The translations under genes and the position numbers were made by a program. Below the pieces are notes generated by a model. That model was not told where the DNA came from, made no database searches, and was given only the letters and a program-made list of their open reading frames with translations. A DNA stretch of 64,000 nt from CAVQRC01 sp963715045 (lineage in GTDB: Bacteria > Planctomycetota > Planctomycetia > Pirellulales > Lacipirellulaceae), in the NCBI GenBank assembly GCA_963715045.1, contig CAVQRC010000004.1:186001-250000 (forward strand). Direction: 5' to 3'. Below are positions 19,609-26,413 of this stretch, piece after piece (within the stretch, counting starts at the first letter, position 1; every line of letters begins with the position of its first letter).

Positions 19609-19639
19609 CCCCAAAAAGACCCCTGGGGTCTTTTTGGGG
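19609..19639 (-). terminator. Perfect 15-bp inverted repeat, probable bidirectional terminator
   Basis: Arms CCCCAAAAAGACCCC and GGGGTCTTTTTGGGG flank a single T. The arms contain their own A5/T5 tracts, so either strand gives a GC hairpin followed by U residues. It sits 31 bp past the stop of the small membrane protein on the minus strand and before tetR. The same core occurs at 50958 and 51016, so it also counts as a dispersed palindrome. Confidence 0.65.
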
Positions 19640-19670
19640 GTTGGGGTCTTCTTGGGGGCTTGGGTAAGGG

Positions 19671-20072
19671 TCAGGGGTCTTGGGGTATCTGGAGCGGTTC
19701 GGCCCCGAATCGGCGGCGGACGCGATTGATGGTGCGGCCAATACGTGGCCGGCGAATGAGCCACAACTCGAACCTCCGCTTGCCGGGAAAGTCGACGAGC
19801 ATTAGACCGATCAGGATCGTCAGAACACCCTGGCCCGGAATCCCCGGCAACGACAGCACGATGCCGGCGACAATCACACCGATTCCCAGCAGATTCTTGC
19901 CGATTCTCAGGCTGATCCGCACGGCAGGATGTGCGTCGACCCATAGTCGTCGCCGCGAACGCTCGACAAAGTAGGCTGCCGGCATTTTGACGAGTATCAG
20001 CGTCACCAGGGCCAGGCTAATCCCGAAGGACAACAGGAATGCCCCCAGGCCCCAAAAAATCCATTGATCCAC
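19671..20072 (-). CDS. Small membrane protein (PGPGW-like)
   Basis: 133 residues with an N-terminal TM helix (LLSFGISLALVTLILVKM), a basic cytoplasmic stretch (ERSRRRLWVDAHP), then two close hydrophobic segments joined by LSLPGIPGQGVLTILIGLMLVD. The PGxPG turn between two helices resembles the PGPGW family of putative membrane proteins, which have no assigned role. The C-terminal tail is strongly basic. The gene stands alone; a palindromic terminator follows. About 240 bp upstream of it (20073-20315) holds no gene. Confidence 0.65.
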   Translation of the reverse strand: MDQWIFWGLGAFLLSFGISLALVTLILVKMPAAYFVERSRRRLWVDAHPAVRISLRIGKNLLGIGVIVAGIVLSLPGIPGQGVLTILIGLMLVDFPGKRRFELWLIRRPRIGRTINRVRRRFGAEPLQIPQDP

Positions 20073-20315
20073 GTGTGCAGGCTTCGAAGAAAGGAAATCC
20101 AGGCCGGCTGACGCAAGCGACGATCAGGTGCTCCACCGTGTCCTGCAAACCTGCCGCTGCTGGAGGTTGCCAGGTCGCAGGAGTCACTCCCCCAAGTACG
20201 CTGAGCGGACCTCAAACCTTTTAAGCCCCTAACATAACCCTTACTCGTGCCGGAGACGCCGCCGTCTGCGACCCGGTTCGTCGGTTGTGTTGAGAGTTAT
20301 TAGGCACGCCCAAGA

Positions 20316-21760
20316 TCACCGCTCACTCGCGGCCGCAATCTTCCGCAGCATGCCTCGAAACATTACCGCATGCACCGGGTAGAGGACATACCAGTAGCAC
20401 AGGCCCCACAGCCCGACGGGATCGAAAATCGCTGTCTGTCGTATGACCGATCCGTTGTTCTCCGGTTCGACTTCAAATTCGAGCCAGGCCCGGCCGGGAA
20501 CTTTCATCTCCGCAGCCAGCCGCAATCTTCGATTTGGAACGATTTCCTCGACTCGCCACCAGTCCAGCACATCGCCGACGCGGACGTATTCCGGATCTCG
20601 ACGACCGCGGCGTCGTCCGATTCCACCCACGAGCAGATCGATCCATCCCCGCAGAGTCCACAGAAAGTTTCCGAAGTACCAGCCGGTCTTTCCGCCAATC
20701 CTGCGTACGGGTGCGAATGCACGTTGCGGAGGAACGGCTACCTTTTCGGTTCGCGTGTCGACAATGCGACTCCCGAAGTGTACACCTCCCCAACTCCGTG
20801 TTCCGCGGGATGAACTCAAGGCGTCCGACCACCGGGTTTGGGCAATCTCATGATCCTCGTGCACTAGGGCTGCGCTGAATGGCGTCTCGCAGCCCACGCG
20901 GTTGGATGTCGAATTCGTCGCGTGCGGCAGGATCCGTCACGACCGTCGGATTGCGGAGGCTATCGATCAGTTTACGACCGATCCGGGCGTACACGGGGGT
21001 AACGAGCCCGAGCCACAAACTCGAAAGTCGCGGTGTGAGAACGGGCACCGAGATCAGCCATCGCCGCAAGCCTCGCTGGCGGGCGTATTCCTGCATCATT
21101 TGACCGTAGGTCACCGCGTCGGGCCCGCCTATCTCAAAGACTCGAGTTTCTTCTGACTCGTAGTCGAGGGCGGCGATGAGGTAGGCGAGCAAGTCCTCGA
21201 TGGCAATCGGCTGAGTTTTGACATTCACCCAGCGTGGGCAGATCATGACTGGGAGCCGCTGAACAAGCGACCGCACCAGTTCGAACGAGAGACTTCCCGA
21301 TCCGATGACGATCGCGGCCCTGAATTCGATGACCTGACAACCCGAGGAACGGAGAATCTCGCCCACTTCGTGCCGGCTTCGCAAGTGGGGTGAAAGATCT
21401 TCATCATCTTCGCCGAGTCCGCCGAGATAGACGATTCGCCGCACGCCTGCGTCGCGGGCGGCGCGGGCGAAGTTCTCTGCACCGACTCGGTCGCTTTCTT
21501 CAAACGAGCGGCGGGAACTCATGGAGTGGATGAGATAGTAGGCGATGTCGATTCCGGCCAGGGCGGCAGGCAAGGTCGTCGCGTCAAGCACGTCGCCCTG
21601 CACAACCTCTGTGTTCGGTCCCGCGCGTCCCCCCAGGTGGGATGGCTGGCGAACAACGCAACGAACGCCGTGACCGCTGTTCCTCGAGGAGAGGGAGTAG
21701 TCGGCCACCGACGTAGCCGGTCGACCCGGTGAGCAGGATTCGCGGAGGGATCGCGATCAT
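20316..21760 (-). CDS. YbjT-like SDR (NmrA) + DUF2867 protein, two apparent frameshifts
   Basis: The true start is ATG 21760: MIAIPPRILLTGSTGYVGGR holds the NAD(P)-binding glycine motif. One extra base near 21685 moves the frame to HGVRCVVRQPSHL, which then runs through YLIHSMSSRRSFEESDRVGA, GCQVIEFRAAIVIGSGS and IGGPDAVTYGQMMQEYA to about 20872. One extra base there moves it again, to ALVHEDHEIAQTRWSDAL, then GKTGWYFGNFLWTLRG and GLCYWYVLYPVHAVMFRGM. This order (NmrA-type Rossmann domain then DUF2867) and the total of about 480 residues match E. coli YbjT closely. It is the third gene of an operon headed by a sigma factor. YbjT-type proteins recur in light- or B12-responsive MerR regulons of other bacteria; substrate unknown. 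Confidence 0.8.
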
Positions 21761-21793
21761 CGATGTAACCTTTTGCCGCGAAGGGGATAGAAA

Positions 21794-22264
21794 TCAGCCC
21801 GCCGCGCTGGAGGTTCCCGCTGCGGAGGCAAAAGCCATCATCGTCAGGACCAAGAGTCCGCGAAGCGTCCACACGACCGTACGGATCCAGTTTCCAGTCA
21901 CGAGACTCCGCTGGAGCTGCGGTGAAAAATGCTGCTGCAGAACCGCATGTTGTGGCACTTGAACAGTGTAAGTGACCGCCCACAAGATCGCGAGCAACAC
22001 GAGTCCACAGATCACCGAAGTCTGCGAGATCCCCGGCGGACGATACCAGAGAAGCAGTACCGCAGTCGCCAGCTCAGTAAGCATCAGCGGCGCGACAACC
22101 CAGGTGGTCCGTCGCTGATGCTCCTGCTCATAGACTGTGAATTCAGATGCGCCTACTCTCGCGAACAGAGGGTAGTGAACGACCTGGACGAACCAGATTA
22201 AGCCCACCATCGCCAGCGTGGATGCGACTTGGGCCAGCAGAGTCCAGCCTCCAAGCGAGTTCAT
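21794..22264 (-). CDS. Four-helix membrane protein of the sigma-factor operon
   Basis: 156 residues with four hydrophobic helices: LLAQVASTLAMVGLIWFVQV, APLMLTELATAVLLLW, VICGLVLLAILWAVTYTV, and a C-terminal one (VVWTLRGLLVLTMMAFASAA). The conserved-looking block VQVVHYPLFARVGASEF with later YEQEHQRRTTW carries His and acidic residues between helices 1 and 2. Its ATG overlaps the sigma-factor stop by 4 bp (ATGA), so translation is coupled. The YbjT-like gene begins 33 bp downstream. I do not know the family's function. Confidence 0.75.
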   Translation of the reverse strand: MNSLGGWTLLAQVASTLAMVGLIWFVQVVHYPLFARVGASEFTVYEQEHQRRTTWVVAPLMLTELATAVLLLWYRPPGISQTSVICGLVLLAILWAVTYTVQVPQHAVLQQHFSPQLQRSLVTGNWIRTVVWTLRGLLVLTMMAFASAAGTSSAAG

Positions 22265-23214
22265 GATCCGATCGTGGGCTCGATCCGAAAGTCGCCCATC
22301 GAATCACGCAGCTTGCCCATGGCTCTGGCCTCGAGCTGGCGGACCCGTTCCTTCGATACCCCCAGATGCTCGCCGAGTCGCGTAAAGGTCGGCTTTACGC
22401 CCAGGTCGATGAACCCATAGCGAGCGCTCACAATGAACTGTTCTCGTTCGTCGAGATTTCGCACGAGCTTCGCGATGCATCGATTGACCTTAGTCAGGTA
22501 AGACTCGGTGCGGCCATTGTCGCAATCGGCATCCAGTTGCTGATTAAGAACGTCGCTCGTTCCCGTCGTGAACCTCGATCGCGAACGATGCGTCCGCTGT
22601 ACGAGTCGAAATACTTCTCTGCGAACGGCTCGCGTTGCGTAGGTGCTGAAGCGGAATCCGCGATCAAAATCGAACTTTTCGACGGCGTTGATCAGGCAGG
22701 CAATGCCTTCGCTGAGGAGGTCGTCGAAAGGGTTCATATCGTCGGCGTAGTGCTTGACGATCGACACCACCAGGCGGGTATTTGCCTGGACAATCAGGTT
22801 TCGCACGGTCGTTGCGTTCGCCAGCAGCGATTCGACCTCTGTGATTCTCGCTCGGCTGGGACGGTTTTCGTCGAGCCGGGAGCGAATCGTATTGGCCCGA
22901 TACTTGAGGTAGTTCATGCGGCAAAACAGGTCTCGTTCCTCGGCCGGGCTGAGCAGGGGGGCAGCGCAGATCCGCTCTAGATGAGCTGGCATCTTCAGAC
23001 GTCCAGAGCGGGCGTCTTCGGCGTCGGTTCGGGAAGTCGGAGGGGCCAGCAGCTGGTCCCGGGTTTCGGGATCCCCGTCGATTTTGGGGAAGTTCCGATT
23101 CGGAATGAAGGCGATTTCAGTTTGCAGGATCTGCTGGGTCCGCGTTTTGAGGGAGCCGCGGCCTGAGTTCTTGGTGTCGGCTGATTGACGGCGAGCGGGG
23201 GCAGCGGTAGTCAT
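22261..23214 (-). CDS. Sigma-70 family RNA polymerase sigma factor
   Basis: 317 residues from ATG 23214, preceded by AGGAGC; a further 31 codons upstream are in frame but would overlap the promoter. It has an N-terminal extension, a region 1.2-like block (LERICAAPLLSPAEERDLFC), regions 2.1-2.4 (ANTRLVVSIVKHYADDMNPF, FDFDRGFRFSTYATRAVRRE) and region 4 (TFTRLGEHLGVSKERVRQLE). It is a primary/RpoH-like sigma (group 2/3) rather than an ECF factor. It heads a three-gene operon and is divergent from a CarH-like regulator. The promoter and two repeated sites upstream are described separately. It probably controls a specific stress or light response. Confidence 0.85.
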   Translation of the reverse strand: MTTAAPARRQSADTKNSGRGSLKTRTQQILQTEIAFIPNRNFPKIDGDPETRDQLLAPPTSRTDAEDARSGRLKMPAHLERICAAPLLSPAEERDLFCRMNYLKYRANTIRSRLDENRPSRARITEVESLLANATTVRNLIVQANTRLVVSIVKHYADDMNPFDDLLSEGIACLINAVEKFDFDRGFRFSTYATRAVRREVFRLVQRTHRSRSRFTTGTSDVLNQQLDADCDNGRTESYLTKVNRCIAKLVRNLDEREQFIVSARYGFIDLGVKPTFTRLGEHLGVSKERVRQLEARAMGKLRDSMGDFRIEPTIGS

Positions 23215-23225
23215 GGAAAGCTCCT

Positions 23226-23245
23226 GAAAACGGTCAAAACGTTCA
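23226..23245 (-). promoter_or_regulatory. Candidate operator 1 (direct repeat, near transcription start)
   Basis: Minus-strand TGAACGTTTTGACCGTTTTC consists of two 9-bp half-sites, GAACGTTTT and GACCGTTTT. It begins a few bases downstream of the predicted -10 and so would overlap the transcription start. It matches site 2 except for one substitution and one extra T. Confidence 0.5.
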
Positions 23246-23253
23246 TCGCCCGA

Positions 23254-23282
23254 ATAGTACCGCAGTCCGGCTGGTGGGGCAA
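23254..23282 (-). promoter_or_regulatory. Sigma-70-type promoter of the sigma-factor operon
   Basis: On the minus strand TTGCCC (23282-23277) is followed after exactly 17 bp by TACTAT (23259-23254), a reasonable -35/-10 pair. The ATG lies about 40 bp downstream of the -10, leaving room for the AGGAGC ribosome site. The two direct-repeat sites flank this promoter. Confidence 0.55.
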
Positions 23283-23287
23283 CACAA

Positions 23288-23306
23288 GAAACGTTCAAAA
23301 CGTTCA
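23288..23306 (-). promoter_or_regulatory. Candidate operator 2 (direct repeat, upstream of -35)
   Basis: Minus-strand TGAACGTTTTGAACGTTTC consists of half-sites GAACGTTTT and GAACGTTTC. It lies just upstream of the -35 element, 61 bp from site 1. The pair lies between the sigma operon and the CarH-like gene, the natural place for that regulator to bind. Confidence 0.5.
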
Positions 23307-23433
23307 TTTTCTCCGAGGTCTGATCACAACTCCATAGACCTCAAGCTTTTCGGGAAAGTCGCGAGCTGGTCGATTTTCTGTCGCCGGCTACAGTTTTTCG
23401 AGGTTCTCGCAAGATTCAGCCGACGTGACCGCA

Positions 23434-24270
23434 ATGAAACAGCTTCTGACTCCCCGCCAAGTTGCCCAGTCTCTCGGTGTCAGTGAGTCGTCGCTGAAGC
23501 GGTGGTGTGATCGCGGCGTCGTTCCATCCGAGCGTACTGCGGGAGGGCATCGCCGCATTCCGCTCCACGGCGTCATGCAATTTCTCAGAGATCAGGATCT
23601 CCAGGTGGTGCGGCCTGAGATTCTCGGTCTCCCGCCCAAGACCGGTCGCACAGAACGGAGTTGCGAACGCTCGGCAAAACTGCTCTACAAAGCGTTGGTT
23701 GCCGGGGACGCTGAAGCGGCCCGTCGCATCGTGTTCGACGTCTTTCTGGCTGGCGAGTCGATGGCCAGGATCGGAGACCAGCTCATCGTGCCGGTGCTGG
23801 CCCAGATTGGTGAAGGCTGGGAATGCGGCGACGTGGAAATCTACCAGGAGCACTTGGCCGTGGAAATCTTGTTTCGGCTGATCCACGAACTCCGATTTAC
23901 GCTCCCCGCATCGACCAAAGGAGCCCGCGCGATTGGCGGAACTGTTGAGGGAGATGTCTACGGACTGCCGACTCGGCTCGTTGAACTGGTGCTCCTGGAA
24001 CAGGGTTGGAATGCAACGTCGTTGGGAACTTCGCTGCCCTGGAAGGCCCTGCTCAATGCGGCCCGCCGCCATCGCCCACGGTTGCTGTGGATCAGTGCTT
24101 CAGTGATCCAAGATGAGCTTCTCTTCATCGAGGGTCTCAACCGCTTGCGAGACGAGCTGCCAGGTGTCGAACTCGTGCTGGGGGGTCAGGCCGTTTCTCA
24201 TCAGATCAGTAGACAGCTCAACGATGTCCGAATTCTCGGCGGGCTGCAGCAATTAGACGCGGTCGGCTGA
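23434..24270 (+). CDS. MerR-type regulator with CarH/LitR-like cobalamin-binding fold
   Basis: 278 residues from ATG 23434; a GTG at 23425 is an alternative. Residues 4-50 are a MerR winged helix (LLTPRQVAQSLGVSESSLKR, then GGHRRIPLHGVMQFL). Residues 80-155 form the helical cobalamin-cap bundle and keep the CarH W-x9-E-H signature (Trp129, Glu139, His140). Residues 165-275 form a Rossmann-like B12 domain, but the E-x-D-x-H-x-x-G ligand motif reads EGDVYGLP: the lower-ligand His is Tyr176. The residue after Trp129, equivalent to the His used in the light state of Thermus CarH, is Glu130. So the fold is CarH-like but both known cobalt ligands are missing. It is divergent from a sigma/YbjT operon and its stop is one base from the convergent rpiB stop. 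Confidence 0.85.
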   Translation: MKQLLTPRQVAQSLGVSESSLKRWCDRGVVPSERTAGGHRRIPLHGVMQFLRDQDLQVVRPEILGLPPKTGRTERSCERSAKLLYKALVAGDAEAARRIVFDVFLAGESMARIGDQLIVPVLAQIGEGWECGDVEIYQEHLAVEILFRLIHELRFTLPASTKGARAIGGTVEGDVYGLPTRLVELVLLEQGWNATSLGTSLPWKALLNAARRHRPRLLWISASVIQDELLFIEGLNRLRDELPGVELVLGGQAVSHQISRQLNDVRILGGLQQLDAVG

Positions 24271-24271
24271 T

Positions 24272-24931
24272 TCAGTCGCTGAGGCCCGAGAGCCCGACGT
24301 TTCCCTGCTGGTCGATCGAGATCACAATCTCATTCTCGTGAGAGCAGACAGGGCATTCGTCGATGAGTTGCTGGTCGTGGCCGGCCGACAGATCGATCTG
24401 GATCGTGAACTCTTCCCCGCATGAGTTGCAGACCCAGGAGGCATGATCTCGCATGTTGGCCCGGTGCGGCAGGGGATGCCGTTCACCGCCGTTGCGAGTG
24501 AAATCACGATCGAGCATCTGAACGCGGCGGAGGTGCCGTCCACCTTCGAAATGTGTCAACAGCCACGCTTCGACGATTTCGGTGACCGTCTCGAACTCAA
24601 GCAATCTCTGGCCGATTGCGAGCATATTGGCGTTGTTGTGTTTTCGGGAGTAGACGGCCGATTTGACATTCCAGCACGTCGCGCAGCGGACACCGTGAAT
24701 CCGGTTGGCTGCGATCGCTTCGCCGTTTCCTGAACCACCGACGACGATCCCGCGCTCGAAATCCTCAGCAGCGACCGCCTCGGCCAGCGGGAACACGATC
24801 TGTGGGTAGTCGATCGGCTCCTCCGACTCCGTGCCGAAATCGGTCACGTCGTGCCCCAACTCCATCAACGCCAGCTTCAGGCGTTCCTTGTATTCGAAGC
24901 CGGCGTGGTCCGATCCGATCGCAATGTTCAT
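24272..24931 (-). CDS. rpiB: Ribose-5-phosphate isomerase B fused to a CPxC zinc ribbon
   Basis: 219 residues from ATG 24931. Residues 1-145 are RpiB: GSDHAGFEYKERL, then VVGGSGNGEAIAANRIHGVR and SRKHNNANMLAIG. The GGSGNGE form (Glu71) is the mycobacterial type, in which glutamate replaces the Cys base of E. coli RpiB; it interconverts ribose 5-phosphate and ribulose 5-phosphate. Residues 165-210 add a separate zinc-binding piece with CNSC (168-171) and CPVC (193-196), matching the CPXCG cysteine-rich family that is normally a free small protein. The join is in frame with a plausible linker, so I accept a fusion, though a lost stop through an indel cannot be excluded. Confidence 0.85.
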   Translation of the reverse strand: MNIAIGSDHAGFEYKERLKLALMELGHDVTDFGTESEEPIDYPQIVFPLAEAVAAEDFERGIVVGGSGNGEAIAANRIHGVRCATCWNVKSAVYSRKHNNANMLAIGQRLLEFETVTEIVEAWLLTHFEGGRHLRRVQMLDRDFTRNGGERHPLPHRANMRDHASWVCNSCGEEFTIQIDLSAGHDQQLIDECPVCSHENEIVISIDQQGNVGLSGLSD

Positions 24932-24993
24932 GGCATGGATTCTCCTGGGTGGCCATTGTAAGGTACGCCGCGAGCAGATGGCAGATGGGGCAG

Positions 24994-25031
24994 ATAGGCG
25001 AATGGGCGGATAGGCGAATGGGCGGATGGGT
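24994..25031. repeat. 16-bp tandem repeat
   Basis: ATAGGCGAATGGGCGG occurs twice in tandem (24994-25009, 25010-25025) and is followed by a partial third copy; related CAGATGGGG words precede it. It occupies most of the gap between the rpiB start and the topoisomerase VI A stop. Confidence 0.8.
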
Positions 25032-25102
25032 ACCCGGGCTATTGGGCCGGCATCTCGCGTGGGCCCGCAGCTTCCCTTCCACAAACCCCAAGCTCACCAA
25101 CC

Positions 25103-26272
25103 TCAATCCAGCCACGCCCGATCTCTCAGTCGCTGCGGCACGTACTCCTCGGTCACGTAGCTGATGTCCTTGGAAATCAGCGATTCGACTTCGAGCTTGA
25201 AGTCGTTGTCGAGCATCTTCTTGATTTCCCGTTGCCACTCGCGTTTCTTCTCGAACCAGGGATATTTCGCGATCTGACGAGCCCGTTTGCGATCGTTCTC
25301 ATTGAGCGCGATCTTGACGCTCGGTGAAAGCTCGCACCGCTCGTAGTCGGAGCTGCGGAGGCCAATGAAGCGGGCGTTGGGTACCGCCATGCGCTGCGAC
25401 TCGAAGGCGAGATTGATCGAACCCTGCTTGATCACGCTGTAGATGTAATACCCCCAGGGATCGTTATCCATCAGGCAATAAATGGGCAGGTTGAGTTCGC
25501 TGTCGAATCGGGCAAGGAGCCTCCGGACTCCGCGAGACGGCTGGCCCTTGCCATGGGTGAGCAGGCAATTGTGTTTTCTCCAGAACTTGTCTTCGTTGAA
25601 CCGTTGCCAGACGGCCGCCTTCTCGACATGCAGCACAAACTTTGCGTCGCATTTGACGAACTTGATGACGTTCGGCTCGACGATCGACGGGATCGCGTAA
25701 CCGCCGGAGCCCATTCGGCTGCAGTCGATCTCGTCGCCACTGTCGTTGAGGACGACGGATCCGGCGAGCTCCCCTTTCTTGTCGGCATACAGGTGGAGTT
25801 CCTCACGGAGCGAATTCAATACGACTTCGACATCTTCGATCACCGGATCGCACTCATCCTGGGTATTGAAGGTCTCTTCCTTGGTCCCTTCGATGGAGTG
25901 CTTGAGCATGTAGTACAGGCCCCGGATGCTGGTGGTCTTCTGCTGCTCGATGAGATCCTTACAACCGCTGGCGACGAGCATCGTCTGCATATAGCTCTTG
26001 GCCTGCGAGAGGTTGAACAGCTGGCGGCGGTTGGTGTTCTTGCCCATTTCGATGATTCGCTTGCGGGGACTGTAGCGAACATTCGAGAGGGTCCGACTGG
26101 GGATGTCGACGTGAGGGTCGCGGCGACGGTTGGCGGCTGCGACCACGCCATCGGCGAGCCCGACCAGCGAGCCCAGGGTCTTGCGATCGCGGGCGGGCAG
26201 CGTCTTGCTGCCGTTGGCCTCGTTTGAGCTGGGGCGTTTCTTCTTGCGGCGGACGATTCTTTTTTTGGCCAT
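25103..26272 (-). CDS. top6A: DNA topoisomerase VI subunit A (Spo11-like)
   Basis: 389 residues from ATG 26272 (MAKKRIVRRKKKRPSS, a basic N-terminus); the longer frame upstream is not protein-like. The winged-helix part carries the catalytic tyrosine motif TSIRGLYYML (Tyr121 by the R-x-x-x-Y pattern). The TOPRIM domain follows with Glu217 in HVEKAAVWQRF and the acidic pair in LMDNDPWGYYIYSV (Asp269, Asp271). Subunit A cuts both DNA strands and pairs with subunit B to relax supercoils and decatenate in an ATP-dependent way. Subunit B is encoded 141 bp upstream on the same strand. Topoisomerase VI is mainly archaeal and plant, with scattered bacterial cases. Confidence 0.93.
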   Translation of the reverse strand: MAKKRIVRRKKKRPSSNEANGSKTLPARDRKTLGSLVGLADGVVAAANRRRDPHVDIPSRTLSNVRYSPRKRIIEMGKNTNRRQLFNLSQAKSYMQTMLVASGCKDLIEQQKTTSIRGLYYMLKHSIEGTKEETFNTQDECDPVIEDVEVVLNSLREELHLYADKKGELAGSVVLNDSGDEIDCSRMGSGGYAIPSIVEPNVIKFVKCDAKFVLHVEKAAVWQRFNEDKFWRKHNCLLTHGKGQPSRGVRRLLARFDSELNLPIYCLMDNDPWGYYIYSVIKQGSINLAFESQRMAVPNARFIGLRSSDYERCELSPSVKIALNENDRKRARQIAKYPWFEKKREWQREIKKMLDNDFKLEVESLISKDISYVTEEYVPQRLRDRAWLD

Positions 26273-26413
26273 GGTCGGAGAGTGGCGGGAGAGGAAGGAG
26301 GATTGTTTCAGAAGCCGTTGCAGGGATATGATGTGTCTTAGCACCTTGTTTCCGAGCCGTGGGAGCGCCTGAAACGGGGTTTTGAACGGCGCTGCTAGTC
26401 GCATCGGGGCTGA

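Noticed and set aside
22366..22980. Plus-strand ORF inside the sigma-factor gene
   Set aside because: The opposite strand has unmistakable sigma-70 regions 2 and 4; this is its shadow.
24932..25102. 16-bp tandem repeat as a CRISPR remnant
   Set aside because: The units are directly adjacent with no spacers, and no cas genes are nearby; it is a minisatellite.
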